From: JABDMH01 sp964428345
Lineage (GTDB): Bacteria > Bacteroidota > Bacteroidia > Chitinophagales > Saprospiraceae
NCBI GenBank assembly: GCA_964428345.1
Contig: CAYRYD010000014.1
Span: forward strand, 1 to 64,000
Direction of reading: 5' to 3'
DNA length: 64,000 nt
This document shows, piece after piece, positions 35,634 to 44,598 of the stretch. A program made the translations under genes and the position numbers. Each line of letters starts with the position of its first letter. Position 1 is the first letter of the stretch. The notes below the pieces were generated by a model, which saw only the letters and a program-made list of their open reading frames with translations, made no database searches and was not told the origin of the DNA.

Positions 35634-36218
35634 ATGGAAAAACTGACTGCCGGTTACTGGCAACAACGATATGAGGCCGGCTATACCGGCTGGGATCTGG
35701 GACATATCTCCCGTCCGCTGAAAAGAATGATCGATCAAATAGACGATAAAACCCTGAAGATACTGGTCCCCGGGGCAGGAAACGGATATGAGGTAGCTTA
35801 TCTCCACGAACAGGGTTTTTCCAACGTCTTTCTGCTGGATTGGGCAGCCTTGCCGCTCGAACATTTCGCAGAAAAGTACCCTGATTTTCCGGAAGAACGG
35901 CTGCTGCATCTGGATTTCTTTTCACTTGACCGTGAGTTTGAACTGGTACTGGAGCAGACTTTCTTTTGCGCTCTGGATCCCGTCAAAAGGCCGGACTATG
36001 TCCGGAAAATGTGGGAAATCCTGGTGCCGAAAGGCCAGCTAATGGGGTTATTATTCAACGTTCCTCTTTTCGACGACCGTCCTCCCTTCGGTGGTTCGGA
36101 AAAGGAGTACCACCTTCTATTTTCCGGCAAATTCCACATAGAATACCTGGCACCCTGTGAATACTCGGAGCCTGACCGCCAGGGGATGGAACTTGAATTC
36201 CGGATGATCCGGAAATAA
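35634..36218 (+). CDS. Thiopurine-methyltransferase-like SAM methyltransferase
   Basis: 194 residues. The start YWQQRYEAGYTGWDLGHIS and the SAM loop ILVPGAGNGYEVAYLHEQGF place it in the TPMT family. DPVKRPDY and GLLFNVPLFDDRPPFGGS are further family blocks. Members methylate thiols, halides, or metalloids such as tellurite. Native substrate cannot be deduced. It is a single gene between the metallophosphoesterase and the sigma-factor operon. Confidence 0.9.
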   Translation: MEKLTAGYWQQRYEAGYTGWDLGHISRPLKRMIDQIDDKTLKILVPGAGNGYEVAYLHEQGFSNVFLLDWAALPLEHFAEKYPDFPEERLLHLDFFSLDREFELVLEQTFFCALDPVKRPDYVRKMWEILVPKGQLMGLLFNVPLFDDRPPFGGSEKEYHLLFSGKFHIEYLAPCEYSEPDRQGMELEFRMIRK

Positions 36219-36284
36219 CCGTTGTTCCCGTTGATGAACAGCTTTGACTGAAACGCCTGCCGGATCAGGGGTTAAAAAACTTGT

Positions 36285-36292
36285 TAATTTTG
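36285..36292 (+). promoter_or_regulatory. Probable -7 element of the sigma/CHAT operon
   Basis: TAATTTTG fits TAnnTTTG. It lies inside the upstream extension of the sigma-factor frame, which supports a start codon after it (TTG at 36331). No -33 TTTG is at the standard distance, so a nonstandard sigma factor, perhaps the one encoded here, could also be involved. Confidence 0.45.
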
Positions 36293-36330
36293 TTTACCTA
36301 ACTTCAGTAATTCATATTAAGCCTTGGAAA

Positions 36331-36885
36331 TTGGTCAGGACCGACGATGAAATTATAAAGTCAATCAGAGAAGGAAGGAACGATGGCATTGTTTATTTGT
36401 ACTCCACTTACCGTAAGGAGTTTTGTCAGTGGGCGGTAAAGCATTATCCGGCAGATCACGATCTCGCACAGGATGCTTTTCAGGAAACCATGCTGGCGTT
36501 CCGTTTTAATCTGGTGCATAACCGGATTGGGGAGATGAAGAGTACGTTAAAAACATATTTGTTTGCGATCGGAAGAAATCAATTGATAAACCGTTTGAAA
36601 AAGCGTCGTCACGAAATATCCAGCGATGACCTGGCCCTCCTGCAACATCAGCAACCCATGGCAAAAGGAGACCCGGAGGAGTTGACCGATCGACAGGAAA
36701 GGATCAAAAAGCTGATCAAAAATATGGAAGAGCCCTGCCATTCCATCCTGAAAATGTTTTACTATCTGGGATATTCAATGGATGTCATTGCCCAACGAAT
36801 GGACTATAAAAATGAAGATGTCGCTAAAAGTCAAAAAGCACGATGCATAAAAAAAATCAGAGAGGCATTGACAGCCTACCGATAA
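36331..36885 (+). CDS. ECF-like sigma-70 family RNA polymerase sigma factor
   Basis: About 184 residues from an in-frame TTG at 36331; the frame is open from a TTG at 36244, but that lies upstream of the likely promoter. No in-frame ATG precedes the conserved start of domain 2. Sigma2 is visible as DLAQDAFQETMLAFRFN, followed by LFAIGRNQLINRLKKRR. Sigma4 is at PCHSILKMFYYLGYSMDVIAQRM followed by the recognition helix. It should direct polymerase to a small regulon. It is 12 bases before the TPR membrane protein, its likely regulator. Confidence 0.88.
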   Translation: MVRTDDEIIKSIREGRNDGIVYLYSTYRKEFCQWAVKHYPADHDLAQDAFQETMLAFRFNLVHNRIGEMKSTLKTYLFAIGRNQLINRLKKRRHEISSDDLALLQHQQPMAKGDPEELTDRQERIKKLIKNMEEPCHSILKMFYYLGYSMDVIAQRMDYKNEDVAKSQKARCIKKIREALTAYR

Positions 36886-36897
36886 AACTATAATCAA

Positions 36898-37620
36898 ATG
36901 GAATATCCGGAAGAATACATGCGGGACTACCTGCTGGGGAAACTTCCACCAGAAGAGGCAAAACGTCTGGAGCAAAATCTCGATGAAGATCCTGAACTTG
37001 CGGAGGCATTGGAACTGCAAAGAGACATCCTGCTGGCTATCCAGTCACGTTTTGACGAAGAATTACTGGAAAAACTCCGGGATACTCACCAACAGCAACC
37101 GGGTAAAATCCGGTCAGTATCTTCCCGGGTTCTTTGGCAGTGGGCCAGTGCCGCCGCCCTGCTTCTCGGATCACTGGGGGTGTATCTGTATATGAGTCAA
37201 ACGTCACCGGAGGAGCGGATTTTCATGGCATATTTCGAAGACTATCCCAACATTATCGCACCCGTTCAGCGGGATACACCAGGGACAGAAGGTTTCTCGG
37301 CTTATCAGAATGGTCAATATCAGGAAGCATTGGAGATCTTTGAAAGACAGGAGCAGGGCGATTCGCTGGGTGCATATCCTTCCTTTTATAAGGGAATTTG
37401 TGCCATGCATCTCGAAGACTGGTCAACCGCCATCCAGTCCTTTGAAAAGGTCAGGTCTACTGGTGACCACCGATTTGAAGAGGCAGCCGCATGGTATGTC
37501 TCCCTGGCCTATCTGAGGGCAGGAAACCGGGAAAGGGCAGAATTAATTTTACAGTCCATTGCCGATACCGGTAGTGATTACCGCGCGGATGCACAGGCAC
37601 TTCTGCGTGATTTAGACTAA
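36898..37620 (+). CDS. Single-pass TPR membrane protein, candidate anti-sigma factor
   Basis: 240 residues: an acidic N-terminal part (1-65; MEYPEEYMRDYLLGKL, then EEAKRLEQNL), one membrane helix at about 79-100 (WASAAALLLGSLGVYLYM) and a C-terminal part with two or three TPR units (about 125-235). No HxxxCxxC zinc motif is present, so it is not a ZAS anti-sigma. Position right after the sigma gene and the topology (N-terminus inside, TPR outside) suggest it holds the sigma factor until a signal arrives. This role is inferred. Confidence 0.8.
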   Translation: MEYPEEYMRDYLLGKLPPEEAKRLEQNLDEDPELAEALELQRDILLAIQSRFDEELLEKLRDTHQQQPGKIRSVSSRVLWQWASAAALLLGSLGVYLYMSQTSPEERIFMAYFEDYPNIIAPVQRDTPGTEGFSAYQNGQYQEALEIFERQEQGDSLGAYPSFYKGICAMHLEDWSTAIQSFEKVRSTGDHRFEEAAAWYVSLAYLRAGNRERAELILQSIADTGSDYRADAQALLRDLD

Positions 37621-37647
37621 CTTTATCACTAGCAAACATGAAGACTC

Positions 37648-40600
37648 ATGAGAAGAGGCCACCGGATCCGGCCTTCCATGCTATCGATAATTCGCATCAC
37701 CTTTCTGATTTGTTGGTCAGGCATTGCTTTTACCCAACCAGCGGATTCGCTGTATCAGCTGGCTCGTCAGGCATTTACCGACCGGAATTTTGACCAGGCA
37801 TACCAGACGTACGAACAAGCCGGTCAAGCATTTCTGGTCAGCGAAGAATGGACCCGGTACCTGCAATGTCGTGTGGAGATGGCCCGCTGCAGCCAGTTTA
37901 CCAGTTCTGTAAGCCGGCAGGCTATTCAGCAAATCCTCGATCCGGCAATGGACCTGATGGAAAAGCATCCTTCAGTGCAGCAATCGGTTGAAGCTATCCA
38001 GTGCCACCAGTTTCTGGCCCGGTATTATTGGGCGATCGAAGGTAACTATGCGTCGGCGATTGAATCCTACCAAAAATCGCTGGACCTGGCTGAGACATTG
38101 GGTGACACTGCCCGCTATTACCGGATGTCATCGCTGGCTGATCTCAGTCATGTGTACAGTAATCAGGAAGAGTTTGATCAGGCACTGGACTGTGCTACCA
38201 GCGCTTTGGAGCTTTCCAGGGAAATATACGGTGATGACCACGTTGAAAATGGTCCACGGTATTATGATCTGGGTTTTACCTACTACCGGAAAGGTTACTT
38301 TGACCAGGCTATCCGGCAAATTCGACAAGGCATTCAAATCCTTGAGGAAAATCAGGGTCCGGAGATGCAGATCGGATTGGGATACAATCACCTGTCAGCC
38401 GTCTATGTTGCCAAACTGGATCATGAGGAGGCTTTACAGAGTTCCCGGGCCGCCGGACAGATCCTGTCTAATTATCTGGGACCTGACCATGAAGCCCTGG
38501 CCAATATTTACTGGGACCTCGGAGTCATGTATACCGATCTGGAAATGTATGAACCGGCAGAAGAAAATCTGAGAAAAGCGGCAGCACTCTTCCAAACCAA
38601 TTTTGGACCTTCCTATCCGCAGTTTCCCCAACTGTATCATCAACTTGGCTACTGCTACAATCAGATGGGTCGTTATAGAGAAGCCGAAAAATGGCACCAG
38701 GATGCTTATGAGTTGAATCTCATGACCTATGGCCCACAACATCCCCGCACCGGCGAATCTTACCGCCAACTGGCCAACCACTATAACTCAGAAGGTAATG
38801 TGAAACAAGCTGGTTGGGCAATCAGCAAAGGTCTCGAAATTGTCGGGGCTGCCGGAAATCAATCCAATGTATTACGAGCAGGCATATTTAGCGAACAGGC
38901 CAGGCTCCTTAACCATCAGCATCAGTACTATGATGCGGTAGATTCCTATGATAAGGCACTTCAGGCGATTATACAGCCAACCGGAACGGGTGAAGAATTG
39001 ACCAGCGACCAAACATTCAATCCCCTGTATTTTACGGAATTCAACAGTGAGAAAGCTAAAAACCTGTTTCTGGCTTTCCGGCAGGATCAGGATGAAACCT
39101 CACTGACCAGGGCATTATCTGCCGCCCGGCAGGCACATAACGGTATAAGGCGGCTTCGCCATTCCTATCAGAATGCCGGCTCCAAACTTTTTATGCAGAA
39201 AAGAGCCAGAGAGCATTACGACCTCATGCTCGATATCCTCTTTGAATTCCGGAAAATTACACAGGACGAATCCCTTCTGGCAGAAGCCTGGCAAATCACT
39301 GAACAGGCCAAATCACTGCTGCTTCTGGAGGAAATCAAAGCCGCAGACCTGATTTTCCCGGGGATACCTGAAAAATCAATCGATACCTTAAAAAATCTAA
39401 GAAAGGATCTTAGTCAACTGCAACAAAGGATTAACGAACACCTGACCGAAGGTGATACCAATGGTTTGACCAGAAAACAGCGGAATTTTTTTTCCACTCA
39501 AAATAAATTGATCCTTTTTGACAACCAACTATCGGAAAAATATCCGGAATATAAATCCATACAAAACGAATTGTCGCCGGTAGATATCTATGAAATTAGC
39601 GCCAACTTATTACCCGGCCATGTTTTGCTGGAATACTACCTGGCCGATACTGCTCTCCATATTTTTACCCTGGACAGAAAGGAAATTCATTGGGAGAAAA
39701 AATCATTGCCATCTGATTTTGAAAACAGGATTCAAGCCGTGATCAGGGAGAGCCGCGATCTGGAAAAAATCGTACAAAGTCCGCAGCAGGCCCTGAATGA
39801 TTATCGTGATGAAGTCCGGCAATTATCGCATTACGTATGGCCTCTCGAGACGCTAAATCATCTTGACGCAGTAGAAGATATCATCATCATTCCGGATCAG
39901 GAGCTGGGTTACATTGCCTTCGAATCCTTAACTTCCTCTCCGGATGAAAAATATCTTATCGAAAAGTATACCATCAGTTATGCCTACTCCGCTTCATTAT
40001 ATCACCGGGAGATTACCAGGGCTGATCAAATTTCCCGGATCAATTATGCCGGTTTTGCCCCTGACTATGCACTTCAGGACAGCTCGACCATAAAGCAGGA
40101 TCTGGCAATGGTGCAGCTATACCGGGAGGGCCTGTTTGATCTGCCGGGAGCTCAGAAGGAAGTGGGACAGATCGGCACCCTGTTTAACGGTAAAACCTGG
40201 TTGGGTGAGGCGGCAACCAAAGCTGTTTTCAAGGCAGAAGCCCCCCATTACTCTCTATTGCATCTGGCCCTGCATGGTATCATTGATGAGCAGGAACCGA
40301 TGCGATCCCGCTTGCTTTTCTACAACGGGAGTCCGGATGACAATGGAGCATTGAATGCTTATGAAATCTACAACCTTGACCTTCGGGCCAACCTCGCGGT
40401 CCTAAGCGCCTGTAATACCGCTTCCGGATCTCTTCAATCTGGTGAAGGTATTCTCTCCCTGTCCAGAGCTTTCGCCTTTGCAGGCATACCCAATATGGTG
40501 GCCAGTCTCTGGCGGGCAGACGATGCAGCATCTTCAGAAATCATGATCGGATTTTACCGGGGGCTCGCCGGAGGTCTGACTAAGAGCAAGGCCTTACAAC

Positions 40601-40794
40601 AAGCCAAACTGCAGTTTATTGGGGATCAAAAAACAAAAACCTATCAGCATCCCTATTTCTGGTCTTCTTTCATTCTTATCGGTGAAAATACCAGCACATT
40701 TGCCCGGTCATCCTACCGGCTATGGTGGGTTGCCGGTATTATCCTCCTTATCATCACTTTCATCTACATGCAGCAAAGAAAAAACCGGGTATAA
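37648..40794 (+). CDS. Exported TPR-CHAT caspase-like protein
   Basis: 1048 residues; the ATG at 37678 is an equally good start and begins directly at the signal peptide (ending GIAFTQ). Roughly ten TPRs occupy 20-440, then a helical linker (to about 640), then a CHAT domain. The caspase-type dyad is visible as His876 (HLALHG) and Cys922 (LSACNTASG), followed by GEGILSLSRAFAFAG and VASLWRADDAASSE. A C-terminal helix (about 1022-1041) with a basic tail should anchor it in the inner membrane, placing TPR and CHAT outside. CHAT proteins of known function are regulated proteases. It shares the operon with the sigma factor and TPR protein. Confidence 0.92.
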   Translation: MRRGHRIRPSMLSIIRITFLICWSGIAFTQPADSLYQLARQAFTDRNFDQAYQTYEQAGQAFLVSEEWTRYLQCRVEMARCSQFTSSVSRQAIQQILDPAMDLMEKHPSVQQSVEAIQCHQFLARYYWAIEGNYASAIESYQKSLDLAETLGDTARYYRMSSLADLSHVYSNQEEFDQALDCATSALELSREIYGDDHVENGPRYYDLGFTYYRKGYFDQAIRQIRQGIQILEENQGPEMQIGLGYNHLSAVYVAKLDHEEALQSSRAAGQILSNYLGPDHEALANIYWDLGVMYTDLEMYEPAEENLRKAAALFQTNFGPSYPQFPQLYHQLGYCYNQMGRYREAEKWHQDAYELNLMTYGPQHPRTGESYRQLANHYNSEGNVKQAGWAISKGLEIVGAAGNQSNVLRAGIFSEQARLLNHQHQYYDAVDSYDKALQAIIQPTGTGEELTSDQTFNPLYFTEFNSEKAKNLFLAFRQDQDETSLTRALSAARQAHNGIRRLRHSYQNAGSKLFMQKRAREHYDLMLDILFEFRKITQDESLLAEAWQITEQAKSLLLLEEIKAADLIFPGIPEKSIDTLKNLRKDLSQLQQRINEHLTEGDTNGLTRKQRNFFSTQNKLILFDNQLSEKYPEYKSIQNELSPVDIYEISANLLPGHVLLEYYLADTALHIFTLDRKEIHWEKKSLPSDFENRIQAVIRESRDLEKIVQSPQQALNDYRDEVRQLSHYVWPLETLNHLDAVEDIIIIPDQELGYIAFESLTSSPDEKYLIEKYTISYAYSASLYHREITRADQISRINYAGFAPDYALQDSSTIKQDLAMVQLYREGLFDLPGAQKEVGQIGTLFNGKTWLGEAATKAVFKAEAPHYSLLHLALHGIIDEQEPMRSRLLFYNGSPDDNGALNAYEIYNLDLRANLAVLSACNTASGSLQSGEGILSLSRAFAFAGIPNMVASLWRADDAASSEIMIGFYRGLAGGLTKSKALQQAKLQFIGDQKTKTYQHPYFWSSFILIGENTSTFARSSYRLWWVAGIILLIITFIYMQQRKNRV

Positions 40795-40880
40795 AAATTT
40801 TTCCCTGAGCAGTTTACCTTTTCCGGATTGAAACTATTAAGGGTGACAAACAACTTTTTAAACCTCTTAAAAGTATCGAC

Positions 40881-41159
40881 ATGAAAAGGAATTACCTGAT
40901 AATGCTGCCTTTAATCGTCACCCTGATTTTTACCAGTTGCCGGAAATCGGTTGGAGATGATCCGGGAGACTGCATGGTTCATATTGAGAAGGTCAATACT
41001 TCACTCAATGACTACATCAATGAGCCGTCGGTCGAAAATTGCAAAGCATATCTCAATGCCATACGGTCATACATCAAATCGAATGCATGTTTTGGTAACA
41101 TCTTTTTTGATGAATATCAGCGGGCCTTGAAAGAACTGGAAGACGATGAATGCAACTAA
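40881..41159 (+). CDS. Small cysteine-containing lipoprotein
   Basis: 92 residues with signal peptide and lipobox FTSC (Cys20). The mature part is helical and has four further cysteines (DCMV, ENCKAY, NACFG, DDECN), likely two disulfides. No family is recognised. It lies 86 bases after the CHAT gene on the same strand and may be the last gene of that operon or have its own promoter. A role as periplasmic partner or sensor for the CHAT protein is speculation. Confidence 0.7.
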   Translation: MKRNYLIMLPLIVTLIFTSCRKSVGDDPGDCMVHIEKVNTSLNDYINEPSVENCKAYLNAIRSYIKSNACFGNIFFDEYQRALKELEDDECN

Positions 41160-41175
41160 TAATCCTGTCCATTAG

Positions 41176-41266
41176 CCATCAGATCGGGAATATTCAAGCT
41201 CAGCAGACTTTCTGTCAAAAAAAGATACTTGTGAAGCTGCTTCTAAAAAAATTCCTGATCTGATGG
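41176..41266. repeat. Long inverted repeat
   Basis: CCATCAGATCGGGAAT (41176-41191) pairs with ATTCCTGATCTGATGG (41251-41266) over 16 bp with a single G-T pair, separated by 59 bases that hold weaker internal pairing. It lies in a 280-base gap after the small lipoprotein gene. It may be a decayed miniature element, a structured RNA or a long terminator stem. Nothing else clear is in the gap. Confidence 0.45.
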
Positions 41267-41439
41267 TCAGATTACCAACATTGAAGTATTATCTTTTTTA
41301 ACAAAGTCATCTGCATCGATCAACTATACTCTCAAAATATCATGGTGTATAGACTTTCTGGATCTCTTAGAATCAGTATTCCGTTTGTTTTCGATATCTT
41401 CGAATGGACATCAGCATTATTTACACTAAATAACCAAAC

Positions 41440-41751
41440 ATGAAACGAGTCAGGAAATTCGGAGTATTCCAAACGGCAAAAGTCTCTGCTGTTATTTATT
41501 TTCTTCTTTCGGCGGTCTTTATGATCCCCGTTGCACTGATAAGTACGATCATGGGCGGTTCGGAAATTCCAGGCTTTCCTTTTGCCAGGGGATTTCTGAT
41601 CATCATCCTTCCCTTTTTTTACGGCGCCCTGGGTTTTATTTTTACCGCTATGGGATGCCTGGTATACAACCTGGTTTCAGGGTGGACCGGAGGTATCGAA
41701 GTGGAATTTGAATCGGCTGACCAGGAAACCTTACATGAACTGGCACAATAA
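41440..41751 (+). CDS. Small conserved membrane protein
   Basis: 103 residues with two long hydrophobic segments (about 12-37 and 48-80) and the motif LVYNLVSGWTGGIEVEFE near the C-terminus, which I recall from a widespread uncharacterised family of small membrane proteins. A cytoplasmic acidic tail follows. No function can be assigned. It has a good hairpin terminator downstream. Confidence 0.78.
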   Translation: MKRVRKFGVFQTAKVSAVIYFLLSAVFMIPVALISTIMGGSEIPGFPFARGFLIIILPFFYGALGFIFTAMGCLVYNLVSGWTGGIEVEFESADQETLHELAQ

Positions 41752-41767
41752 CCCTAAATGGTAGCTT

Positions 41768-41807
41768 GAAAGTTGATGCAGTGTCTCAAGGTTAAACATC
41801 AACTTTC
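41768..41807 (+). other. 11-bp stem-loop after the small membrane protein gene
   Basis: GAAAGTTGATG (41768-41778) pairs perfectly with CATCAACTTTC (41797-41807) around an 18-base loop, 16 bases past the stop codon. No T-run follows, so it is more likely an RNA-stability or regulatory stem than a terminator. Confidence 0.45.
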
Positions 41808-41833
41808 CCGTTATTGATGTTCCCACCTCGTAA

Positions 41834-41850
41834 AAACCTTTGTGAGGTTT
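41834..41850 (+). terminator. Intrinsic terminator candidate
   Basis: AAACCT and AGGTTT form a 6-bp stem around TTGTG, followed by CTTATCATTTTT. It lies after the 103-residue membrane protein gene and just before the next gene's promoter region. Confidence 0.45.
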
Positions 41851-41930
41851 CTTATCATTTTTCACATTTTCATACTTTGCACCCCCATGATTGAGACTAA
41901 AATATAATCGAAGTCAATCAAATTCAAAAG

Positions 41931-42389
41931 ATGCCATATCCCAATGTATTTTCTGAAGAAGTCACCCAACAACTCATTGAACGGATCAACCATCTCACTC
42001 CGGAGAGCCGGCCTCTTTGGGGTAAAATGGCAGTTGGCCAAATGCTTGCCCATTGCTGCGTACCGTATGAAATGACGTATGAAAATATCCATCCGAAGCC
42101 TGGCCGTCTGAAGCGGTTCTTCCTTCGTCTGCTTGCCAAGAATTTGGTGACTGGAGAAAAACCCTATCGGAAGAGTTCACCCACCGCCCCTGCTTTTGTA
42201 GTTAAAGACGATCGGGATTTTGAGACCGAGAAAAAACGTCTGATCGGATACCTGGAGCATACCCGGTCTTTAGGAGAAGAGCACTTCCGGCAGAAAGAAT
42301 ATATTTCTTTTGGACGCCTCACCCTAACGGAATGGAACAACATGTTTTACAAGCATCTGGATCATCATCTGAGACAGTTTGGAGCATGA
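41931..42389 (+). CDS. DUF1569 / DinB-superfamily protein
   Basis: 152 residues. The segment LTPESRPLWGKMAVGQMLAHC and the C-terminal LTLTEWNNMFYKHLDHHLRQF match the DUF1569 branch of the DinB four-helix bundle. The conserved His (AHC, HLDHHL) are candidate metal ligands. DinB-like proteins bind Ni or Zn and often act as thiol-dependent transferases; the function here is unknown. Confidence 0.83.
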   Translation: MPYPNVFSEEVTQQLIERINHLTPESRPLWGKMAVGQMLAHCCVPYEMTYENIHPKPGRLKRFFLRLLAKNLVTGEKPYRKSSPTAPAFVVKDDRDFETEKKRLIGYLEHTRSLGEEHFRQKEYISFGRLTLTEWNNMFYKHLDHHLRQFGA

Positions 42390-42418
42390 ATGTGATGAAG
42401 TTAAGCCATCCTGACATG

Positions 42419-43390
42419 TTACAAACCCAACTCCTGCAGATATTGGTAGCTCTTTTGAATATTATCAAACGGATCACCCTGACTGTGTTGATCCTGCTCT
42501 ACAAAACCATATTTCACTCCGGCGTTATGAGCGGCGGTCAATACCGCTTTAACATCAATGATTCCCTGACCGACCGGCATAAAAGCTTCGGGGGATACCT
42601 GCATTTTCACATCCTTTGGGGTACCTGGTAAAACATCCTTTATGTGTAAAGCCAAAATCTGACTACCCAGCTTTTCAATCCAGGTGACCGGATCGTTATC
42701 ACTCACCCGCACCCAAAATATGTCCAGTTCCAGTTTGACCAGCTCCGGATCAAAGCCGGCAATCATCACATCAAACGGGGTAGTACCTTCCTTGGGCTCG
42801 AATTCAAAACTGTGGTTATGGTAATAAAACTGGATACCCCGGGATTTTGCTTTCTCTCCGGCCAGGTTGGCCAGGTCGGCAAATTTCCGGTAGTCATCCA
42901 GCGATTGACGGTCTTCCGGAAAGAGTACGGCCACACCCACGTTGCTTAAACCATTGGCGGCACAGGTATCCAGGATCCGGTCAAATTCAAAATCTGCTGG
43001 TCCAGGTTTTGGCACCGTCTGCCAGTGACCGGTGATGAAACCCGGGAGGATATGGGTGGCCACCGCCTTCATACCCAGATCACTGATCTGCGAAGACATC
43101 TCTTCAATCGTCATCGGATTAAAGAGCTCCATCTGTTTATACCCGATGGCAGCTACTTTCTCAAGAGTGCCTTTGGTGTCAGCGGCCAGTTGATCCCGCA
43201 GGGTATAGAGCTGAAGGCCCAGATTGGTAGCATAGGTCTCTTTCATTGGTGCTTCGACCTTCATTTCTTCCATTGGAGCCTGACCGGTTTCCCGCTTTTT
43301 GGTTTGACAGGCACTCAGACCCACAAGGCAGCCGGCAGCCGTATAGCGTGCAGACAATTTAAGAAACTCCGATCTTGATATTTTACCCAT
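42419..43390 (-). CDS. Sugar phosphate isomerase/epimerase-like TIM-barrel lipoprotein
   Basis: 323 residues. The N-terminus (MGKISRSEFLKLSARYTAAG) ends in a lipobox LSAC (Cys28), so it is probably an exported lipoprotein. The rest is a xylose-isomerase-like barrel (GLQLYTLRDQL; FYYHNHSFEFEP; LELDIFWVRVSDNDP; LHIKDVLPGTPKD; YGFVEQDQ) with metal ligands in the Glu/Asp/His positions. Related secreted proteins act on sugars or inositol derivatives. The substrate is unknown. Confidence 0.87.
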   Translation of the reverse strand: MGKISRSEFLKLSARYTAAGCLVGLSACQTKKRETGQAPMEEMKVEAPMKETYATNLGLQLYTLRDQLAADTKGTLEKVAAIGYKQMELFNPMTIEEMSSQISDLGMKAVATHILPGFITGHWQTVPKPGPADFEFDRILDTCAANGLSNVGVAVLFPEDRQSLDDYRKFADLANLAGEKAKSRGIQFYYHNHSFEFEPKEGTTPFDVMIAGFDPELVKLELDIFWVRVSDNDPVTWIEKLGSQILALHIKDVLPGTPKDVKMQVSPEAFMPVGQGIIDVKAVLTAAHNAGVKYGFVEQDQHSQGDPFDNIQKSYQYLQELGL

Positions 43391-43417
43391 ATAAATTAAA
43401 ACTAAAAGTAAGTATTA

Positions 43418-43425
43418 CAAATATA
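43418..43425 (-). promoter_or_regulatory. Bacteroidota -7 element of the TIM-barrel gene
   Basis: Minus-strand TATATTTG matches TAnnTTTG and lies 28 bases before the ATG at 43390. No TTTG at the normal -33 spacing. Confidence 0.5.
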
Positions 43426-43593
43426 GCGATAAACCAGGGAAAATATAAAGAGTGCCAACCAACACTTTGATATAATTACAGCAAATGTTCCTTGACATAT
43501 ACTTCTATACTCAGATTCGTGTAAAACCAGAAATTAATACTGACCTGATTTTAGCATCGGTAATCCGGGGAAAAATTATTTTCTGAAATATCC

Positions 43594-44598
43594 TCAGGTA
43601 CTTAATATTTTATAAACCAGCTCCTGGAGCATAGCCTGTTCGGAAAATCCATCTCGACCAACTCCCTTGCCCTTCATATCGTAGATCCGAAGCAGATGAA
43701 TAATTTTTTCTGTTTGGGTCCGGTTGTACGATTGGGCGGCAATGCGATAATCATTTACAAAATAAGTATTGGACAAACCCAGAGTCTTCTGAATATCCCG
43801 GTCCGGCGCTCTTCCCAAAAAATGCATCAGGTATAATTTTGAGAAGAAACCGAATAAGGCCGGCACCAGCATGGCAAAAGGATTGCTTTTTGGATTGGCC
43901 ATCAGATATTTCACAATCCGGTAGGTCTTTTCCCTGTTCCGGGCACCCAATGCCGCCTGCAGCTCAAAAACGTTATATTCTTTACTGATACCAATATATT
44001 TTTCGATATCGTCTTTGGTGATCTTATGACCCGGTGGCAAATTCAACGAAAGTTTTTCTGCTTCGTTGACAATTTTACTCAGATCATTTCCCAAATAATC
44101 GGCGATCAGGGCAGCATCGGCGGCGCTGATCTTATACCCGAGAACCGTCAGATAATTCGTGACCCAGCCGGGTACCTGATTTTCATAAATTTTCTTGCTC
44201 TCAAATACAACAGCTTTTTCCTTGAGCAATTTGGCAAAGGTTGTTCTCCCATCAATCGTACCGTTTCTAAAACACAACACAAGAATGGTCGATGGTGAAG
44301 GGTTTTTCACATAGGTCTCCAGCTGATTGAATTCTGCCATCGACTGGGCTTCCTTCAGAATGACGACCTGATACTCAGACATCATTGGAAATCTACGGGC
44401 ATTGTCTACGACCGTCTTAAAGTCGACATCCTTTCCGTATAAAATAGTCAGGTTAAAAGACTTTTCCGATTCATTCAGCACCTGATTTTCAAAATAATCG
44501 GAAATCTGATCAATGAAGTAAGATTCCGTTCCCTGTAACAAATAAACGGGCTGAAACTTTCGGTCTTTTAAATCTTTCAGTAAACTTTCTGCTGTCAA
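43594..44598 (-). CDS. holA: DNA polymerase III delta subunit
   Basis: The clamp-loader subunit that opens the sliding clamp. I choose the TTG at 44598, giving 334 residues beginning TAESLLKDLKDRKFQPVYLLQG; this forms a 4-base TTGA overlap with the hemH stop and matches the family start. An in-frame ATG 54 bases upstream lies inside hemH and would add 18 non-homologous residues. Domain order: AAA+-like domains I-II (to about 190) and a C-terminal collar domain. Translation is probably coupled to hemH. Confidence 0.9.
   Translation of the reverse strand: MTAESLLKDLKDRKFQPVYLLQGTESYFIDQISDYFENQVLNESEKSFNLTILYGKDVDFKTVVDNARRFPMMSEYQVVILKEAQSMAEFNQLETYVKNPSPSTILVLCFRNGTIDGRTTFAKLLKEKAVVFESKKIYENQVPGWVTNYLTVLGYKISAADAALIADYLGNDLSKIVNEAEKLSLNLPPGHKITKDDIEKYIGISKEYNVFELQAALGARNREKTYRIVKYLMANPKSNPFAMLVPALFGFFSKLYLMHFLGRAPDRDIQKTLGLSNTYFVNDYRIAAQSYNRTQTEKIIHLLRIYDMKGKGVGRDGFSEQAMLQELVYKILST

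Noticed and set aside
36244..36330. N-terminal extension of the sigma factor
   Set aside because: It would start at a TTG upstream of the probable -7 element, and the extra residues do not look like sigma domain 2.
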